Positions 54,781-64,000 of a stretch of DNA of 64,000 nucleotides are shown here, in pieces. The notes below the pieces were generated by a model. That model was not told the DNA's origin. It ran no database searches and saw nothing but the letters and a program-made list of their open reading frames with translations. Position numbers and translations under genes: made by a program. Positions within the stretch are counted from its first letter, which is position 1; the number at the start of each line of letters is the position of its first letter. The stretch comes from CAVVEQ01 sp963828855 (GTDB lineage: Bacteria > Chloroflexota > Anaerolineae > Anaerolineales > Anaerolineaceae): contig CAWHGB010000002.1 of NCBI GenBank assembly GCA_963828855.1, positions 62,001 through 126,000 on the forward strand, read 5' to 3'.

Positions 54781-56519
54781 GCCTGCTTCTCCTGAGAATC
54801 AACACCTGATTCAAGGTTGGATTTAGTCCGGAGCTGAATACGTACATCTGATAAACCCAGAGATTTTCCCAATTCAACCGCTGTTTCTCGAAGGATGTCA
54901 TTCACAACTGTGGAGGAACGAATTTTTGAGGTGATATCGGAGATCATTTTTTCCTGTTCCACCCGGATTTGCATTTCCTCTATCAGGCGGGCATTTTCCA
55001 AAGAGATCACGAACCTGCTGGCGATTGATTCAATCATCGATTGAAAATCAGGAACTGCCGAGGGATCATTTATTTTGATTTCAATAACACCGAGGATCGC
55101 ATCCCTTAATTTAAGGGGAACAGCGATTGAAGAAATTTTGCCTGATTTCGTATGCCTGGTTTTCACCTGGGTTTGACCGGTAGTGATCGCTTCACGGGCT
55201 ATCACCGACTCCTCGCCACCTTTTTGTACACCTTTATTTCCAAGCCGGAGCGATTTGGGGCTTCGTAGACCGAATAGAAAATTGGACCATTCCCTTTGGG
55301 TTATCGTCTGAGCGCGGGATTTATATTCATCAAGGTTTCTCTGTAAATCTGAAACGATCCTGGAATGATCAATGGATATTGCCAGTTGGTCGGCGATCGT
55401 CTGAATGATATTCACATCCTGTTGCGTAAATGCCGATTGCTGTTCGCTTTGCACATCCAAGACGCCAATGATACGGTCTCCAAAACGGAGGGGGAGCGCC
55501 ATTTCTGAATGCGTGTTAGGAAGTAACGGGTTCTGAAAATGAACAGAATCTTGTCCGACATCAGCGGCAATGCGAGCAACGCCTTTATCTGCTACAAATC
55601 CAACAATCCCTTGCTCACCGATCCTAAGTTTGTGTTTTTGACTCAACATTTCTCTGCCAGCATCACCAGTAGCAGCATTGAGAACCGCGTACTCACGGTT
55701 TTCATCGATAAAAAATAAGCCTGCGTGGTAAAAACCAAACTGGTCACGAATTGAATTCAATGTGTTATCGATTAAGTTTAGGGGGTCTTGCTGAAGTGCA
55801 ATGTTCCTGGCAATTTGTGAAGCCACAGCAAGTTCAGATGTTTTTCTCTGTAAATTTAAAGTTGCTTCGTCAATTGATTGTCTGAGAGCTAGATTATCAG
55901 ATTCTAATTGGTCTGAATTATTCAATTCTGAATAGAAGGACTCCACAAGTTTAGGGATAAATTGATAGATACCGGATTGGCTGGATACTATTCCGAAAAG
56001 CAAGACTGCGCCGATAATAATCCAATTAATTATTGAATCAGATGATGAAAGGGTATATAACGGATTTGGGGTTAATAACTTACTGGTCATTGCAAAACCG
56101 ATGAATATCAGCTCTGTAAAAGGAATCGCAGAGGCGAGTAAACCAATCCGGCTTCGATAAAATATTGCTGTCAGGATCGTGAATGTAAATAGAAAGAAGA
56201 TCCCGTCACTCGCCAATCCGCCGAAATAAAGGTCAACAGATCCCAAAACCAAGATTAGTACCAGGTATACCGGATATCGAATTGACATTGGGATTAATTG
56301 CAGGAAGGTGACGAGAATTATGCCTATAAAAACCAAAGTGTATATTACTGAGAGAATCCAATTTGCTGCTGGAATTGTTTGAGATATTTTCAAGAAATAA
56401 ATAACAATTCCGATCAAGGCACTACCAATTAGAACGGATTGTTTAGCCGGGTCGGTTAAGTACCGAATTGAACGGCCTGAGGGAGCTTGATCGGAGGGTT
56501 TGGGAGTGACCTGGGTCAT
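54777..56519 (-). CDS. Membrane sensor: six helices and two GAF domains, no kinase
   Basis: 580 residues. About six membrane helices (30-175), a coiled region, a full GAF domain (about 215-370; RIAADVGQDSVHFQNP and SEMALPLRFGDRIIGVLDVQS), a second GAF-like domain (about 400-505), and a tail (SDITSKIRSSTVVND) matching those of its neighbours. No output domain. Joined on both sides by ATGA overlaps. Confidence 0.83.
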   Translation of the reverse strand: MTQVTPKPSDQAPSGRSIRYLTDPAKQSVLIGSALIGIVIYFLKISQTIPAANWILSVIYTLVFIGIILVTFLQLIPMSIRYPVYLVLILVLGSVDLYFGGLASDGIFFLFTFTILTAIFYRSRIGLLASAIPFTELIFIGFAMTSKLLTPNPLYTLSSSDSIINWIIIGAVLLFGIVSSQSGIYQFIPKLVESFYSELNNSDQLESDNLALRQSIDEATLNLQRKTSELAVASQIARNIALQQDPLNLIDNTLNSIRDQFGFYHAGLFFIDENREYAVLNAATGDAGREMLSQKHKLRIGEQGIVGFVADKGVARIAADVGQDSVHFQNPLLPNTHSEMALPLRFGDRIIGVLDVQSEQQSAFTQQDVNIIQTIADQLAISIDHSRIVSDLQRNLDEYKSRAQTITQREWSNFLFGLRSPKSLRLGNKGVQKGGEESVIAREAITTGQTQVKTRHTKSGKISSIAVPLKLRDAILGVIEIKINDPSAVPDFQSMIESIASRFVISLENARLIEEMQIRVEQEKMISDITSKIRSSTVVNDILRETAVELGKSLGLSDVRIQLRTKSNLESGVDSQEKQA

Positions 56520-58589
56520 GATTCGTTCTCCTGATTACCTAAATCCTCCGGATTATTATTGGGTTGATCCGTAGCTTCAGGTTTAAGATGGACATTGACC
56601 TCTGAGACTACCGGAAGGGCTCCGATTTCTTGCACTGCGATCCGCATGATTTCATCTATAGTTCCAGCTCCTGAGAATTTCATAACAAGTTCGTTGATCG
56701 TTTCCTCACGAGAAGCACGCTGTTGACTTTCTTCAAGCAATCGAACATTCTCCAAAGCTTGCGCGGTTTGATCAGCAATGGACGCGATCACATATTGGTC
56801 TTCTGGGGAAAGCGAATTTTTATCGATCTCCAGCGAGATTTCGCCCAATGGTTGATCGCGTAATAGGAGAGGAAATACCAGTTTTTCCGTTTCTTGATCC
56901 TTTAGTGCGGCTTCGCTTTTCTTCAAATGAATATTCCAGATTGCCCTGTGTTCCTGCGGCTCGGCCCCAGGATTTCTGCATATAAATACGGTTCAAATCC
57001 TGAATATCTTTCAAGGTGGATCTTGTTTCCTGTAAAAGGATTGAGTTTTCCAAAGCAACTGCCATACTGTCAGCAATGCTCTGGAAAGCAACGATATCAT
57101 TTGCATTGAAAGCGCCCTCTTTTTCGGATTGAAGCGTGAGCGCGCCGATCGTTACATTTCTTGAAACAATTGGGATCGCCATTTCCGATCGGGTGAGGGG
57201 GAGGAGGGGATTGTCGAATCGGATAGCCTCCTTGCCCACATCGAGTGCGATGCGGGGTTTTTGGGTGGCGGTGGACCAACCGATCATGGAAACGCCGCCA
57301 ACCGCCAATTTATGACCATTGGTAATCATCTGTGCCCCCGCTTCACCAGTTCCCGCGCTCAAGACTGCGTATTCTTTATTAGCATCCAACAGAAAGATGC
57401 CGACATAATACAATCCAAGACGGTTTTGAATGAGGTTGGCTGCTTCAGAAAGAAAACTCTCCGGGTTTAGGAAACCTGAAATCGCACTATTGATATCGGA
57501 AATTGCCAGGAGCTGATTGAGCGAGCGCTTTAATTCAACCTCGGATGTTTGATTGGCTTCAAGAAGACTATTAATCGAAACCGATAGACTCTTGATCTCC
57601 TTATCGCCACTTTCATGAACACGAGTTGCGCTCTCCTTAGAAGAGATCACCGATTCAAGGTCATTATCTAATACGGTTAGGGGATTTACCACATATTGAT
57701 TCATGAGGCGGTTAATCGTTAGTCCATAACCGAGGGCAATAATCAGCAGAGCGGGTAAAAGAAAACGCAGAATATTCGTCGTCTGTGAAAATACTGTGGA
57801 GGGAAATGTAATTTGCAGGATCGATGTCGGTTGGCCTTGTAAATCTTTGAGAAGAACATTTACTGCTGCAAGCCCACCCCCCAGCTGAGTTAATATAAAG
57901 GGTTGGCCACCTATTAATGATTCTTTGGCTTCTGTGATTTCGGCTGGGTTACTTGAAGATGAAACCGGGTATTCGTTCAAATCCAATCCGGTTATAAAAC
58001 CGATATCAGAAAGTGTTTTCTCGTCTAGGGGTTTAGATAGGATGACGTATCCATTCGAGGGACCGGTTGAATCACCTTCCAATGTTTTAATCGAAGCCAC
58101 AAGAAATGGACCTTCGGGGAGGGAAACTAGACCTGAAATTTGGTCTGTCAGATTCTGTTGTTCAAAAAGAGAAGAATTCGTGAAAATATACTGGATCAAT
58201 CCCTGCGGGACGGGCAGGCTTTCACCGGTTGCAGGATCGACATACCGGGCAAAGAGAATATTCCTATTTGAATTTAGATATAGGATTATCTGAATGCCTG
58301 CTGATGTTAAGACATCATCCTGCAATTCATTATCGACAAAGGTCTGGTCCCCGGTGAGGGTGAACTCGTTCGCCAAGGACCAGTACCCCCAAGAAACAGC
58401 AGTTGAGCGTAATTTACCCAGTTCATCGTTTATAACCCGGTCTACCCGGGTAGCATTATCCGAGGCGAGTTTATTATCAACGGCGGTACTGTTCGTATAC
58501 ACCAATAAAACGACCAATCCGATCAGAACAACCAGCATCACAGCTGAAGCGATTAAAATAATCGAGAAGACCCGGCGCCTCAAGTTCAC
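56516..58589 (-). pseudogene. Membrane sensor: CHASE4-like, HAMP-like, two GAF, no kinase (reading frame broken once)
   Basis: About 690 residues when joined. Helix at 10-32, an extracellular CHASE4-like domain (VSWGYWSLANEF), second helix near 270-295, HAMP-like linker, a full GAF domain (PRIALDVGKEAIRF, LTRSEMAIPIV) and then, across the break, a second GAF (LLLRDQPLGEISLEI) and the common tail (ELVMKFSGAGTIDEI). The break is at the T4 run 56917-56920; removing one base gives FEESEAALKDQ. Otherwise intact. Confidence 0.83.
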
Positions 58590-60862
58590 GATTCACCTCC
58601 GCTGATCCCTGCATCAACATCAGGAATTGGATCCTCGGTGATCTTTATTTGAATGCTCGCTTTTTTCGCATTCGTAATTTTCGCGATCTCCGTTGCCGAT
58701 ATTTGGAGAATTGAATTCATATCCAGAGTTCGGCGGAGTTTATTTGTAACTTCATACAATTTCTCTTGTCGGTTTACCTGAGTCCTCACCTGTTCAACCA
58801 ACCTTAAGTTCGCTAATAGTGAACCAATGCTTAATGAAAAAATCTGGACCAATTCCAGGTCGTAGTCATTGAATTGGCTGGGTTTGGAGTGCTCCAATTC
58901 CAGAACCGCAAAGACTTGATCACCAAAGGAAATTGGCGCTGCAAGACCTGATTGATTGGATGGGTTGATTAAATCTTCATTGCCTGTGGTTTGCTCGGTA
59001 GAGATCATCTCAGCTTTATTGAGACTCGCAGCCTTTCCGGCGATTTTTTCTCCCGGTACAACAATTTGATGTAGAAGATCATCTGATAACGCTTGTGAAT
59101 GACGAATTTCAAACTTGCCTTGAGAGGTGGGTAGGAGTATGCAAGCCTGATCGCAAAGACCAAAGTTTACCAACTGTTCGGGGATGGAACCCAGAATTTC
59201 ATTTTGGGTTCGACCACTGCTTGCTTGGATGGAAATCTGGTTGAGAATCTGCTGGCGATTCACCGTTCGCGAAACTGTCTGATCTAAATTTGATAAAGCA
59301 TCGCGTAAATTCCTTTGGAGGAAGTACGCGTAGATTATTTTCCCCAGTGAATCAAACGCAAGGGTTGAAATTTCCTGAAGGACTTGCCCACTTGTAGGAT
59401 TATTCAGAAACAATAGGTCTTTTCTTTCCTCATTAATAATGATCGGAATCAATACGGAATCGGGTTGCGGATCAAAGGGTGTGAAAAATCCGGAAAGGGA
59501 AGGATTGGCATTTTTATATATGAGGGGTTCCTCAAGAATTTGAAGAGAGGAAAAATCTTCTCGAGAATAAGGTCGTTCAATTACACCGGGGTGATCTGGT
59601 GAACTGAAATCTGTTGTCTGAATTATTGATTTAAGATTGTCCATCTCTATGAAAAACATATGGAATTGTTCCCCGTAGACCAAACTCAATGTTTTTATTA
59701 ACGAAGAAAAGAATTCTTGTTGATCTATTGGCAGCGAAATCAACTTGGATGTTTCTACAAGAAAACGAAAGTCACGCTCCAGATTGATCGTTTGTGTTGC
59801 ACGAAAATCGAATGCTATCCTATCCTCATAATTTTCCAGGATTTTCTGATACGTTTTTATCTTTTCTGCGTTGATTGGTTCATTTTCACGGGAACCAATG
59901 AGGAGGAGTCTTTGAATATTGCTTCCCAAGGAAATTGGCAGGATTGCCAGGGAGATACATTCCCGACGGATAAAGAAGGAGAAAAGGTCACCCAATTCGT
60001 TATTTGCTGGCAGATCAGAGAAGAATTGTGGTTCAACTTTGAGAATTGTTTCCCCGAATCCCCGTGTTTCCACTTTCAAACCGATCAGGGAAGCATCAAA
60101 ACCAGTACCCTTGGCATCAAACAAATCTTCAAGCGTAAGATCAACCTCACCGACCTTGAAAATAAACGCAACCAGATCAGAATTTTGAAAGGCTGATAAT
60201 AGGATTTTATTTAACGATTGAGATCCATCGGAAGCGATCAAATCCCTGGATACTTTGGCATAATTACTTAACTCGGGAAATGATAACCCCACCTCCTGGT
60301 TGATGGAAACATCTTCGAGGAAATTACCAAAAAGTTGAACCGCGATGGAGAGACCAGAAACATCCTCGTTGTTTACACCAAATGGGCGCTCAAATTGAAC
60401 ATCTAGCAGAGATGTGACCTGACCTTCTTTTAATATCGGAGAGATAAAAATAGAGCGAGCTCGGGGATCAAGCAATGCATTCTGGTAATTTACCATTTCA
60501 GTTTCCATATCTGCGACCAAGAGTGATTGCGCGTTGAATGCCACGCGGGCAAGCGTCTCGGTGGAACGAGCTGGAATGGTTACTTCCGATATCTCTTTTT
60601 CAACTGATGGTTTCGTAACGAAAATATTAAGGTTGATGTCTCTTGTTCTCGGATCTAAGCTGTAATAAGCAGCCTGAATTACATCCTGTTGAGATACCAA
60701 ATATTCAAGGAAGGATTGGGTGAAATCCGTGGGATCCTTTCCAGAATCCTTCATAGGAAGCAAATGGCTGATGAGCTGAAAAGGATTTAATGAACTGACG
60801 GTTCGTTTTGGAGCTTCTGATTGCGAATTGTCATTATGTGAAATTGAATTGTTATCAGTCAT
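58586..60862 (-). CDS. Soluble multi-GAF protein, no kinase
   Basis: 758 residues from ATG 60862, preceded by ttaggaaatcat; a longer start 24 bases upstream overlaps the receiver gene. No membrane helix. Three to four GAF-like domains: the first near 60-190, a divergent middle (VYGEQFHMFFIEMDNL), the last near 560-690 (ISFGDQVFAVLELEHSKPSQF). Its tail (TNKLRRTLDMNSILQISATEI) matches the other sensors. The start of the next gene overlaps its stop by ATGA. Confidence 0.82.
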   Translation of the reverse strand: MTDNNSISHNDNSQSEAPKRTVSSLNPFQLISHLLPMKDSGKDPTDFTQSFLEYLVSQQDVIQAAYYSLDPRTRDINLNIFVTKPSVEKEISEVTIPARSTETLARVAFNAQSLLVADMETEMVNYQNALLDPRARSIFISPILKEGQVTSLLDVQFERPFGVNNEDVSGLSIAVQLFGNFLEDVSINQEVGLSFPELSNYAKVSRDLIASDGSQSLNKILLSAFQNSDLVAFIFKVGEVDLTLEDLFDAKGTGFDASLIGLKVETRGFGETILKVEPQFFSDLPANNELGDLFSFFIRRECISLAILPISLGSNIQRLLLIGSRENEPINAEKIKTYQKILENYEDRIAFDFRATQTINLERDFRFLVETSKLISLPIDQQEFFSSLIKTLSLVYGEQFHMFFIEMDNLKSIIQTTDFSSPDHPGVIERPYSREDFSSLQILEEPLIYKNANPSLSGFFTPFDPQPDSVLIPIIINEERKDLLFLNNPTSGQVLQEISTLAFDSLGKIIYAYFLQRNLRDALSNLDQTVSRTVNRQQILNQISIQASSGRTQNEILGSIPEQLVNFGLCDQACILLPTSQGKFEIRHSQALSDDLLHQIVVPGEKIAGKAASLNKAEMISTEQTTGNEDLINPSNQSGLAAPISFGDQVFAVLELEHSKPSQFNDYDLELVQIFSLSIGSLLANLRLVEQVRTQVNRQEKLYEVTNKLRRTLDMNSILQISATEIAKITNAKKASIQIKITEDPIPDVDAGISGGES

Positions 60863-60870
60863 ATGATTTC

Positions 60871-61293
60871 CTAATACATTTCCCAAACGGTATTACCGGT
60901 GAGGATACGCTTTAATTGATCGGGAAATCGGTCAGGGTCTAAGGGTTTCCCCAAAAAACCATTAAATCCCGCTTTCTGGGCTTTGGTCATGGAATCAGTG
61001 CTGACATCTGCAGTGATGGCCACGACCGGTACTGAACTAAGATTTTCGGCGGATCGTATCTTTTTAATGGCACTATATCCATCTTCGTATGGGAGGTGAA
61101 TATCCAACAGGATAATATCCAGGCGGGGCAGAGTTTTCGAAAACTCGAGAACCTCGAAACCGGAAGACTTCCATTCGCAATGCACGCCGAGCGCGTTAAG
61201 CATCCGGGCTAACAGCATGAAATTGGCTGCATTATCCTCAACCACTAGGGCGACTTTGTTTTTGAAAAATTCTGGATCGGATTCAGGGATCAT
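60871..61293 (-). CDS. Stand-alone response regulator receiver
   Basis: 140 residues, a single CheY-like domain: VVEDNAAN, phosphoacceptor in IILLDIHLPYEDG, VAITAD, LGKPLDP. No output domain. Second gene of the signalling operon. Confidence 0.9.
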   Translation of the reverse strand: MIPESDPEFFKNKVALVVEDNAANFMLLARMLNALGVHCEWKSSGFEVLEFSKTLPRLDIILLDIHLPYEDGYSAIKKIRSAENLSSVPVVAITADVSTDSMTKAQKAGFNGFLGKPLDPDRFPDQLKRILTGNTVWEMY

Positions 61294-61314
61294 TTATCAC
61301 CTTTTTCGAAAATC

Positions 61315-61701
61315 TTAATCGCCATTGGAGTTAAGGTATCGCTCTATTTGATTGGGAAATAAATCCACATCGATGGGCTTTTCGATATAGCCATCATAAC
61401 CAGCCAGCATGGATTTTTCCCGATCCCCTTTAAGGGCATTGGCGGTGATGGCGACCACTGGGATATCGCGAAAATAGGGGATGGATTTCAACTTTGAAGT
61501 AAGAGTATCGCCATCAATTTCGGGGAGGTTGACATCCATTAATATCAAATCTGGTTTTTGTGCTTTTAATATGGTGACGGCCTTGGCTACCGAATCTGCT
61601 TCGAGGACTTCATACCCCTGGAATTGAAGAAGCCTGCGGATCAGAACGAGATTTTCGAAATTGTCTTCGACGTGTAAGATGGTTATTTTGCCATGAGGCA
61701 T
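61315..61701 (-). CDS. Stand-alone response regulator receiver
   Basis: 128 residues, a single receiver: LHVEDNFEN, LILMDVNLPEIDG, VAITANA, IEKPIDV. No output domain. It is the first gene of the leftward operon that runs to the EamA transporter, 21 bases before the second receiver. Confidence 0.9.
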   Translation of the reverse strand: MPHGKITILHVEDNFENLVLIRRLLQFQGYEVLEADSVAKAVTILKAQKPDLILMDVNLPEIDGDTLTSKLKSIPYFRDIPVVAITANALKGDREKSMLAGYDGYIEKPIDVDLFPNQIERYLNSNGD

Positions 61702-61784
61702 GGCGATATCCGATTATCCAATCTTATATACCTTAATAGATTTTAGCATAATACCTTTCCAAGGATGCTTACATAATTGATAAC

Positions 61785-61810
61785 AAAAAAACCTTCCATA
61801 TCTGGAAGGT
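61785..61810 (-). terminator. Terminator after tRNA-Gly
   Basis: Stem accttcca/tggaaggt (61791-61798 with 61803-61810), four-base loop, T6 on the minus strand. Confidence 0.83.
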
Positions 61811-61812
61811 CA

Positions 61813-61887
61813 TGGAGCGGGTGATGGGATTCGAACCCACGAATATCACCTTGGGAAGGTGATGCCTTACCACTTGGCCACACCCGC
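61813..61887 (-). tRNA. tRNA-Gly (CCC)
   Basis: Cloverleaf with acceptor gcgggtg/cacccgc, anticodon stem tcacc/ggtga and loop ttcccaa, giving anticodon CCC; TTCGAAT in the T loop. The 3' CCA is encoded (61813-61815), unlike the tRNA-His. Confidence 0.96.
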
Positions 61888-61962
61888 ACAAAAAGGATTA
61901 TATTGTGAAGGAGAAAGACTGTCAAGAAAACGCGTTTTTACCGAAAATTCTTCAAAAAGTAC

Positions 61963-61974
61963 ACATGGTATAAT
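61963..61974 (+). promoter_or_regulatory. Extended -10 promoter of mreB
   Basis: ACATGG directly before a perfect TATAAT (61969-61974), 41 bases before mreB. No -35 at the right distance. Confidence 0.65.
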
Positions 61975-62015
61975 GATTTTTCATTTGTTAAGATTGCGAT
62001 AAAGAGGAGATAAAT

Positions 62016-63077
62016 TTGGCGACCAATCCCTTCAACTGGATCATGGGATTGTTTTCCCTGGATATTGGGATTGACCTCGGGACAGCAAACACCCTGGTTC
62101 ATGTGCGAAACAAGGGGATCGTCATCCAGGAACCATCCTGGGTGGCAATCGATAAGAAATCACGGGTTCCACTTGCCATTGGTGCTCAAGCGAAAGAGAT
62201 GGTCGGGAGAACCCCTGCCAATGTGATCGTAATCAGACCACTAAAGGATGGAGTGATTTCTGAGTTTGAAATCACTGCTGCCATGTTGAAATATTTCATC
62301 ATGAGGGTGCATCAACAAACTGTAGTTCCCATGCCTCGCCCGCGGGTCGTAATTGGTATACCATCAGGCGCAACCGAGGTGGAAAAGCGGGCTGTTTACG
62401 ATGCCGCCATGTCCGCAGGTGCAAGAGAAACATATCTTATTGAAGAACCTAGAGCGGCTGCATTGGGTGCTGGCTTGCCGATAAACGAGGTTCATGGATG
62501 CATGATCGTGGATATCGGTGGCGGAACCACCGAACTTGCGATCATGTCGATGCAGGGGATCGTCGTCAGCCGGTCCTTAAGGGTGGCGGGAGATGAATTG
62601 GACGCAGATATTGTCCAATATGTTAGGAATAAATATCACCTTCTCATTGGGGAAAGAATGGCTGAACAAGCAAAAATTGCCATAGGTTCAGCATTTCCGC
62701 TTCCCAGTGAAAGTACGATCACTGTCAGGGGTAGAAACCTGATCACAGGTTTGCCGGATGCGGTTGAGGTTTCTTCGGTGGAGATTCGAGAGGCTATTTC
62801 CAATTCGGTTCAAGTCATTGTGGATACGATCAAAGATGCTTTGGATGAAGCCCCCCCTGAGATACTTTCAGACCTGATCGATTCCGGTATTTGCCTGGCT
62901 GGAGGATCCTCACAGTTGAAAGGTTTGGCAGACAGGATCACAGATGAGTTGAAGATCAGGGTTTGGTCGGCAGAGGATCCAATGACATGTGTAGCGAGGG
63001 GAGCCGGGATGGTTCTGGAGAACCTGGAAATATTTTCCAAATACCTTGTGGATCTGGATCATTCCAGTATTCGGTAA
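62016..63077 (+). CDS. mreB: Rod shape-determining protein MreB
   Basis: 353 residues, actin-like filament protein guiding cell wall elongation. DIGIDLGTANTLVHV (phosphate 1), IPSGATEVEKRAV, EEPRAAALGAG, MIVDIGGGTTE (phosphate 2) and LAGGSSQLKGL (adenosine motif). TTG 62016 is taken as start because gaggag lies 6 bases upstream. First gene of mreB-mreC-mreD. Rod or filamentous cell shape is implied. Confidence 0.95.
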   Translation: MATNPFNWIMGLFSLDIGIDLGTANTLVHVRNKGIVIQEPSWVAIDKKSRVPLAIGAQAKEMVGRTPANVIVIRPLKDGVISEFEITAAMLKYFIMRVHQQTVVPMPRPRVVIGIPSGATEVEKRAVYDAAMSAGARETYLIEEPRAAALGAGLPINEVHGCMIVDIGGGTTELAIMSMQGIVVSRSLRVAGDELDADIVQYVRNKYHLLIGERMAEQAKIAIGSAFPLPSESTITVRGRNLITGLPDAVEVSSVEIREAISNSVQVIVDTIKDALDEAPPEILSDLIDSGICLAGGSSQLKGLADRITDELKIRVWSAEDPMTCVARGAGMVLENLEIFSKYLVDLDHSSIR

Positions 63078-63107
63078 TGGTTTAACCCATAAAGGGGAAA
63101 ACCAACA

Positions 63108-63954
63108 ATGAAACCATTTTCCCAAAGAAATGTTCAAATCGTAATATTCCTACTGATCGCTGCCGGCGTGGTCTTGCTTGCACTCGCTGGTTTTATTCAG
63201 CCGATCATAGGTAGCGCAACCAATCCAGTTATTCAGTTACAGGGGTATTTCTCCAGTCGAGTTCAAGCAGTTGTTGACTTCTTTACTGTTCCGCGTGACC
63301 TGGCAAGTTTGAGGTCTCGAAATGCGGAATTGGAAAGTGAGATATCCCAGCTTCAGTCGCAGGTAATTCAACTCAAACAGCAATTAGCTGAAGCAGATGT
63401 ACTTTACGCGCTATTAAATTTCGCCCGGAATAACCCCGAGAATCAATACGTTGCTTCGGCAGTGATTGGTCGGGATCCGAGTCCTTTTATGCACTATGTG
63501 ATCATTGATCACGGATCAGACAGCGGCATTCGCCATGGAATGCCTGTCGTAACAGACCAGGGATTGGTCGGAAGGGTGGATGCAGTCACCGCAAAAGCCG
63601 CAAGGGTTCAATTGATCACAGATCCGGGATCTGTGATCAATGTAAAACTGGAATCTCTTGGTGTGGCGGCACAGTTGGCTGGCTCGTTAACAGGTGAATT
63701 AAATCTTCAAATGGTTCCCCAGGATTTGGATTTGAAACCAGGTGAGATCGTTCTTTCGTCAGGACTAGGCGGTGCATACCCATCCGATCTTATTAATTGG
63801 ACAAGTAGTAAGCGTTATTAAAAGAGAAACTGATTTGTTCCAAACTGCTGTGGTACAACCTGTCGTGGATTTCGATAATTTGAATGCAGTTCTGGTTATT
63901 ACGAACTTCAGACCTGTTGAAATAGAACCCTTGATCCCCACACCGGTTCAATAG
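63108..63954 (+). pseudogene. mreC: Rod shape-determining protein MreC (reading frame broken once near the end)
   Basis: About 281 residues when joined. One N-terminal membrane helix (IVIFLLIAAGVVLLALAGF), a coiled coil (LRSRNAELESEISQLQSQ), then the extracellular beta domain (VIGRDPSPFMHYVIIDHGSDSGI, GLVGRVDAV). The break at about 63795 passes from AYPSDL to IGQVVSVIKRE, consistent with one extra A; the final 50 residues are in the second frame. Partner of MreB and the elongation machinery. Confidence 0.9.
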
Positions 63955-63960
63955 ATTCCC

Positions 63961-64000
63961 GTGGAATTACTAATCGCTTTTCCTATTCTACTTCTAGCGT
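63961..64000 (+). CDS. mreD: Possible start of mreD (cut by window end)
   Basis: GTG 63961 opens a frame reading VELLIAFPILLLA, a hydrophobic start that fits the membrane protein MreD, in the usual place after mreC. Only 13 codons are visible. Confidence 0.5.
   Translation, partial: MELLIAFPILLLA

Noticed and set aside
61743..61925. 60-codon minus-strand frame over the tRNA-Gly
   Set aside because: It overlaps the tRNA and its terminator completely.
1..64000. Mobile elements, integrases, toxin-antitoxin pairs or CRISPR repeats
   Set aside because: I looked for transposase or recombinase motifs, direct repeat arrays and short regulator pairs and saw none.

Overview
The window looks like a chromosomal segment of a bacterium from the phylum Chloroflexota, most likely class Anaerolineae. 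This is inferred from gene content, not from a search. The pointers are a fused transaldolase/phosphoglucose isomerase, strings of GAF-domain sensors with the motif style of that group, a SUF-only Fe-S system with SufU, and a [NiFe] hydrogenase fed by NuoE/F/G-like subunits. Base composition is moderate, and I see no insertion sequence, prophage, integrase or CRISPR array. It reads as ordinary core chromosome with two remarkable operons.

Layout. 1-5 kb: end of sucD, acpP, isoprenoid genes (fni, polyprenyl synthase), folE, then a leftward folate cluster (SDR/FolM-like, folB, folK). 5.1-8.8 kb: a thioredoxin-like lipoprotein and a CsoR-controlled copper operon (csoR, copZ-like, copA) with a clear promoter and operator. 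8.8-14.5 kb: sugar phosphate operon (tkt, rpiB, tal-pgi fusion, AhpD-like protein), facing an ROK sugar kinase. 15.4-22.6 kb: SUF island, with sufR and a SufT-like gene leftward, and sufC-sufB-sufD, a small unknown gene, sufS, sufU and a Rieske ferredoxin rightward. 22.6-24.1 kb: PIG-L deacetylase and methyltransferase. 24.1-42.6 kb: one long leftward hydrogenase locus. 42.7-44.1 kb: hisS and tRNA-His. 44.1-61.7 kb: a leftward signalling operon. 61.8-64 kb: tRNA-Gly, then mreB, mreC and the first codons of a probable mreD.

Hydrogenase locus, in transcription order: DRTGG protein, CBS-HATPase protein, second DRTGG protein, PHP protein, NuoE, HATPase, HndB-like protein, NuoF with a ferredoxin tail, second NuoE, second NuoF, NuoG-like protein, [NiFe] small and large subunits, maturation protease, hypA, hypB, hypF, hypC, hypD, hypE. 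The first half is the accessory set usually seen with electron-bifurcating [FeFe] hydrogenases. The second half is a [NiFe] enzyme resembling the HydABCSL bifurcating type. No H-cluster subunit is present. The likely job is reversible H2 metabolism coupled to NAD(H) and ferredoxin.

Signalling operon, in transcription order: two stand-alone receivers, four kinase-less GAF sensors (one soluble, three membrane-bound; three of the four joins are 4-base ATGA overlaps), a giant multi-GAF hybrid histidine kinase, a threonine synthase fused to a receiver domain, and an EamA transporter. The threonine synthase-receiver fusion is the most unusual single protein.

Quality caveat. At least fifteen single-base frame breaks are visible. 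Most look like one extra base in a short run, and about ten fall between 30.7 and 37.9 kb. The broken proteins keep all their motifs on both sides of each break, so sequencing or assembly error is more likely than gene decay. Broken genes are given as single entries over their full extent.
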